Shown here piece after piece: positions 63,911 to 64,000 of a stretch of DNA of 64,000 nt. The DNA comes from Bettongia penicillata ogilbyi. Taxonomy: Eukaryota > Chordata > Mammalia > Diprotodontia > Potoroidae. Position 1 is the first letter of the stretch. Each line of letters begins with the position of its first letter. A program made the position numbers and the translations under genes. The stretch lies in the NCBI GenBank assembly GCA_023548195.1, contig JAJHZJ010000311.1, forward strand, positions 4,549,919 through 4,613,918, in the 5' to 3' direction. The notes under the pieces were generated by a model, which was not told the origin of the DNA, searched no databases, and saw only the letters and a program-made list of their open reading frames with translations.

Positions 63911-64000
63911 TTAAAACAAGCTTGACTCAAAGAAAAAAGAGGAGAAACCGTCTCCTTGTATTCCTTTGCACTAATGGGGGCCCCCTGTGTTTGGAAGATT
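63911..64000. other. Window end, nothing recognised
   Basis: Short tail with a possible L2-like block (CTCCTTGTATTCCTTTGCAC). Confidence 0.35.

Noticed and set aside
1..64000. Endogenous retrovirus or LTR
   Set aside because: No gag, protease or pol motifs, primer-binding site or paired LTRs were seen. Reverse-transcriptase relics are of the LINE type.

Overview
The window is nuclear DNA of a marsupial-type mammal, either intergenic or deep intronic. Three things point there. There are many copies of a tRNA-derived SINE whose 3' half resembles the BovB/RTE tail (the MAR1/WALLSI-like SINEs of opossums and kangaroos). L2, MIR, CR1/L3 and L1 relics are dense. Three full-length half-L1 (HAL1-like) elements are present, and one keeps an intact ORF1. 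The species cannot be named from the sequence alone. I found no convincing host exon, tRNA, rRNA, CRISPR array, or LTR/endogenous retrovirus. Most open reading frames are retroelement relics or chance frames.

Layout. 0-8 kb: SINE, L2 and MIR fragments, copies of an RTE-like tail repeat, an unrecognised 118-residue open frame on the minus strand (5114-5470), and an old LINE interrupted by a DNA-transposon-like insert. 8.1-11.1 kb: a full-length HAL1 on the minus strand with a perfect target-site duplication (TSD), intact ORF1, a GC-rich 5'UTR carrying a tandem ~71-bp repeat, and a tetranucleotide tail. 11.1-19.5 kb: L2 and CR1/L3 relics with an old LINE nested in each, plus SINEs with clear TSDs. 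19.5-30.5 kb: 5'-truncated L1s, one nested in a SINE and one in another L1's A-tail, and repeat-poor stretches. 31-37 kb: a short hAT element in a MIR-type SINE, an RTE-like LINE 3' end with a zinc-finger motif, and a decayed L1 with later SINE insertions. 37.4-40.6 kb: a second HAL1, inserted in an L2-like repeat. 41-44 kb: hAT-like DNA transposon relics, one split by ~0.86 kb. 44.6-47.3 kb: another L1 derivative without most of ORF2. 47-60 kb: L2, MIR and SINE relics and repeat-poor segments. 60.7-63.4 kb: a third HAL1. The window ends in an L1 3' end.

How it fits together. The most notable system is the HAL1 family. All copies encode only the L1-type RNA-binding ORF1 protein and no reverse transcriptase, so they must have been copied in trans by an autonomous L1. 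Copies 2 and 3 share one 5'UTR type. Copy 1 has an unrelated GC-rich 5'UTR and a different ORF1 N-terminus, joined to nearly the same coiled coil, RNA-binding core and 3'UTR. This looks like replacement of the promoter and 5' end inside a non-autonomous LINE lineage. Family names are from memory of repeat consensus sequences; no database search was possible.
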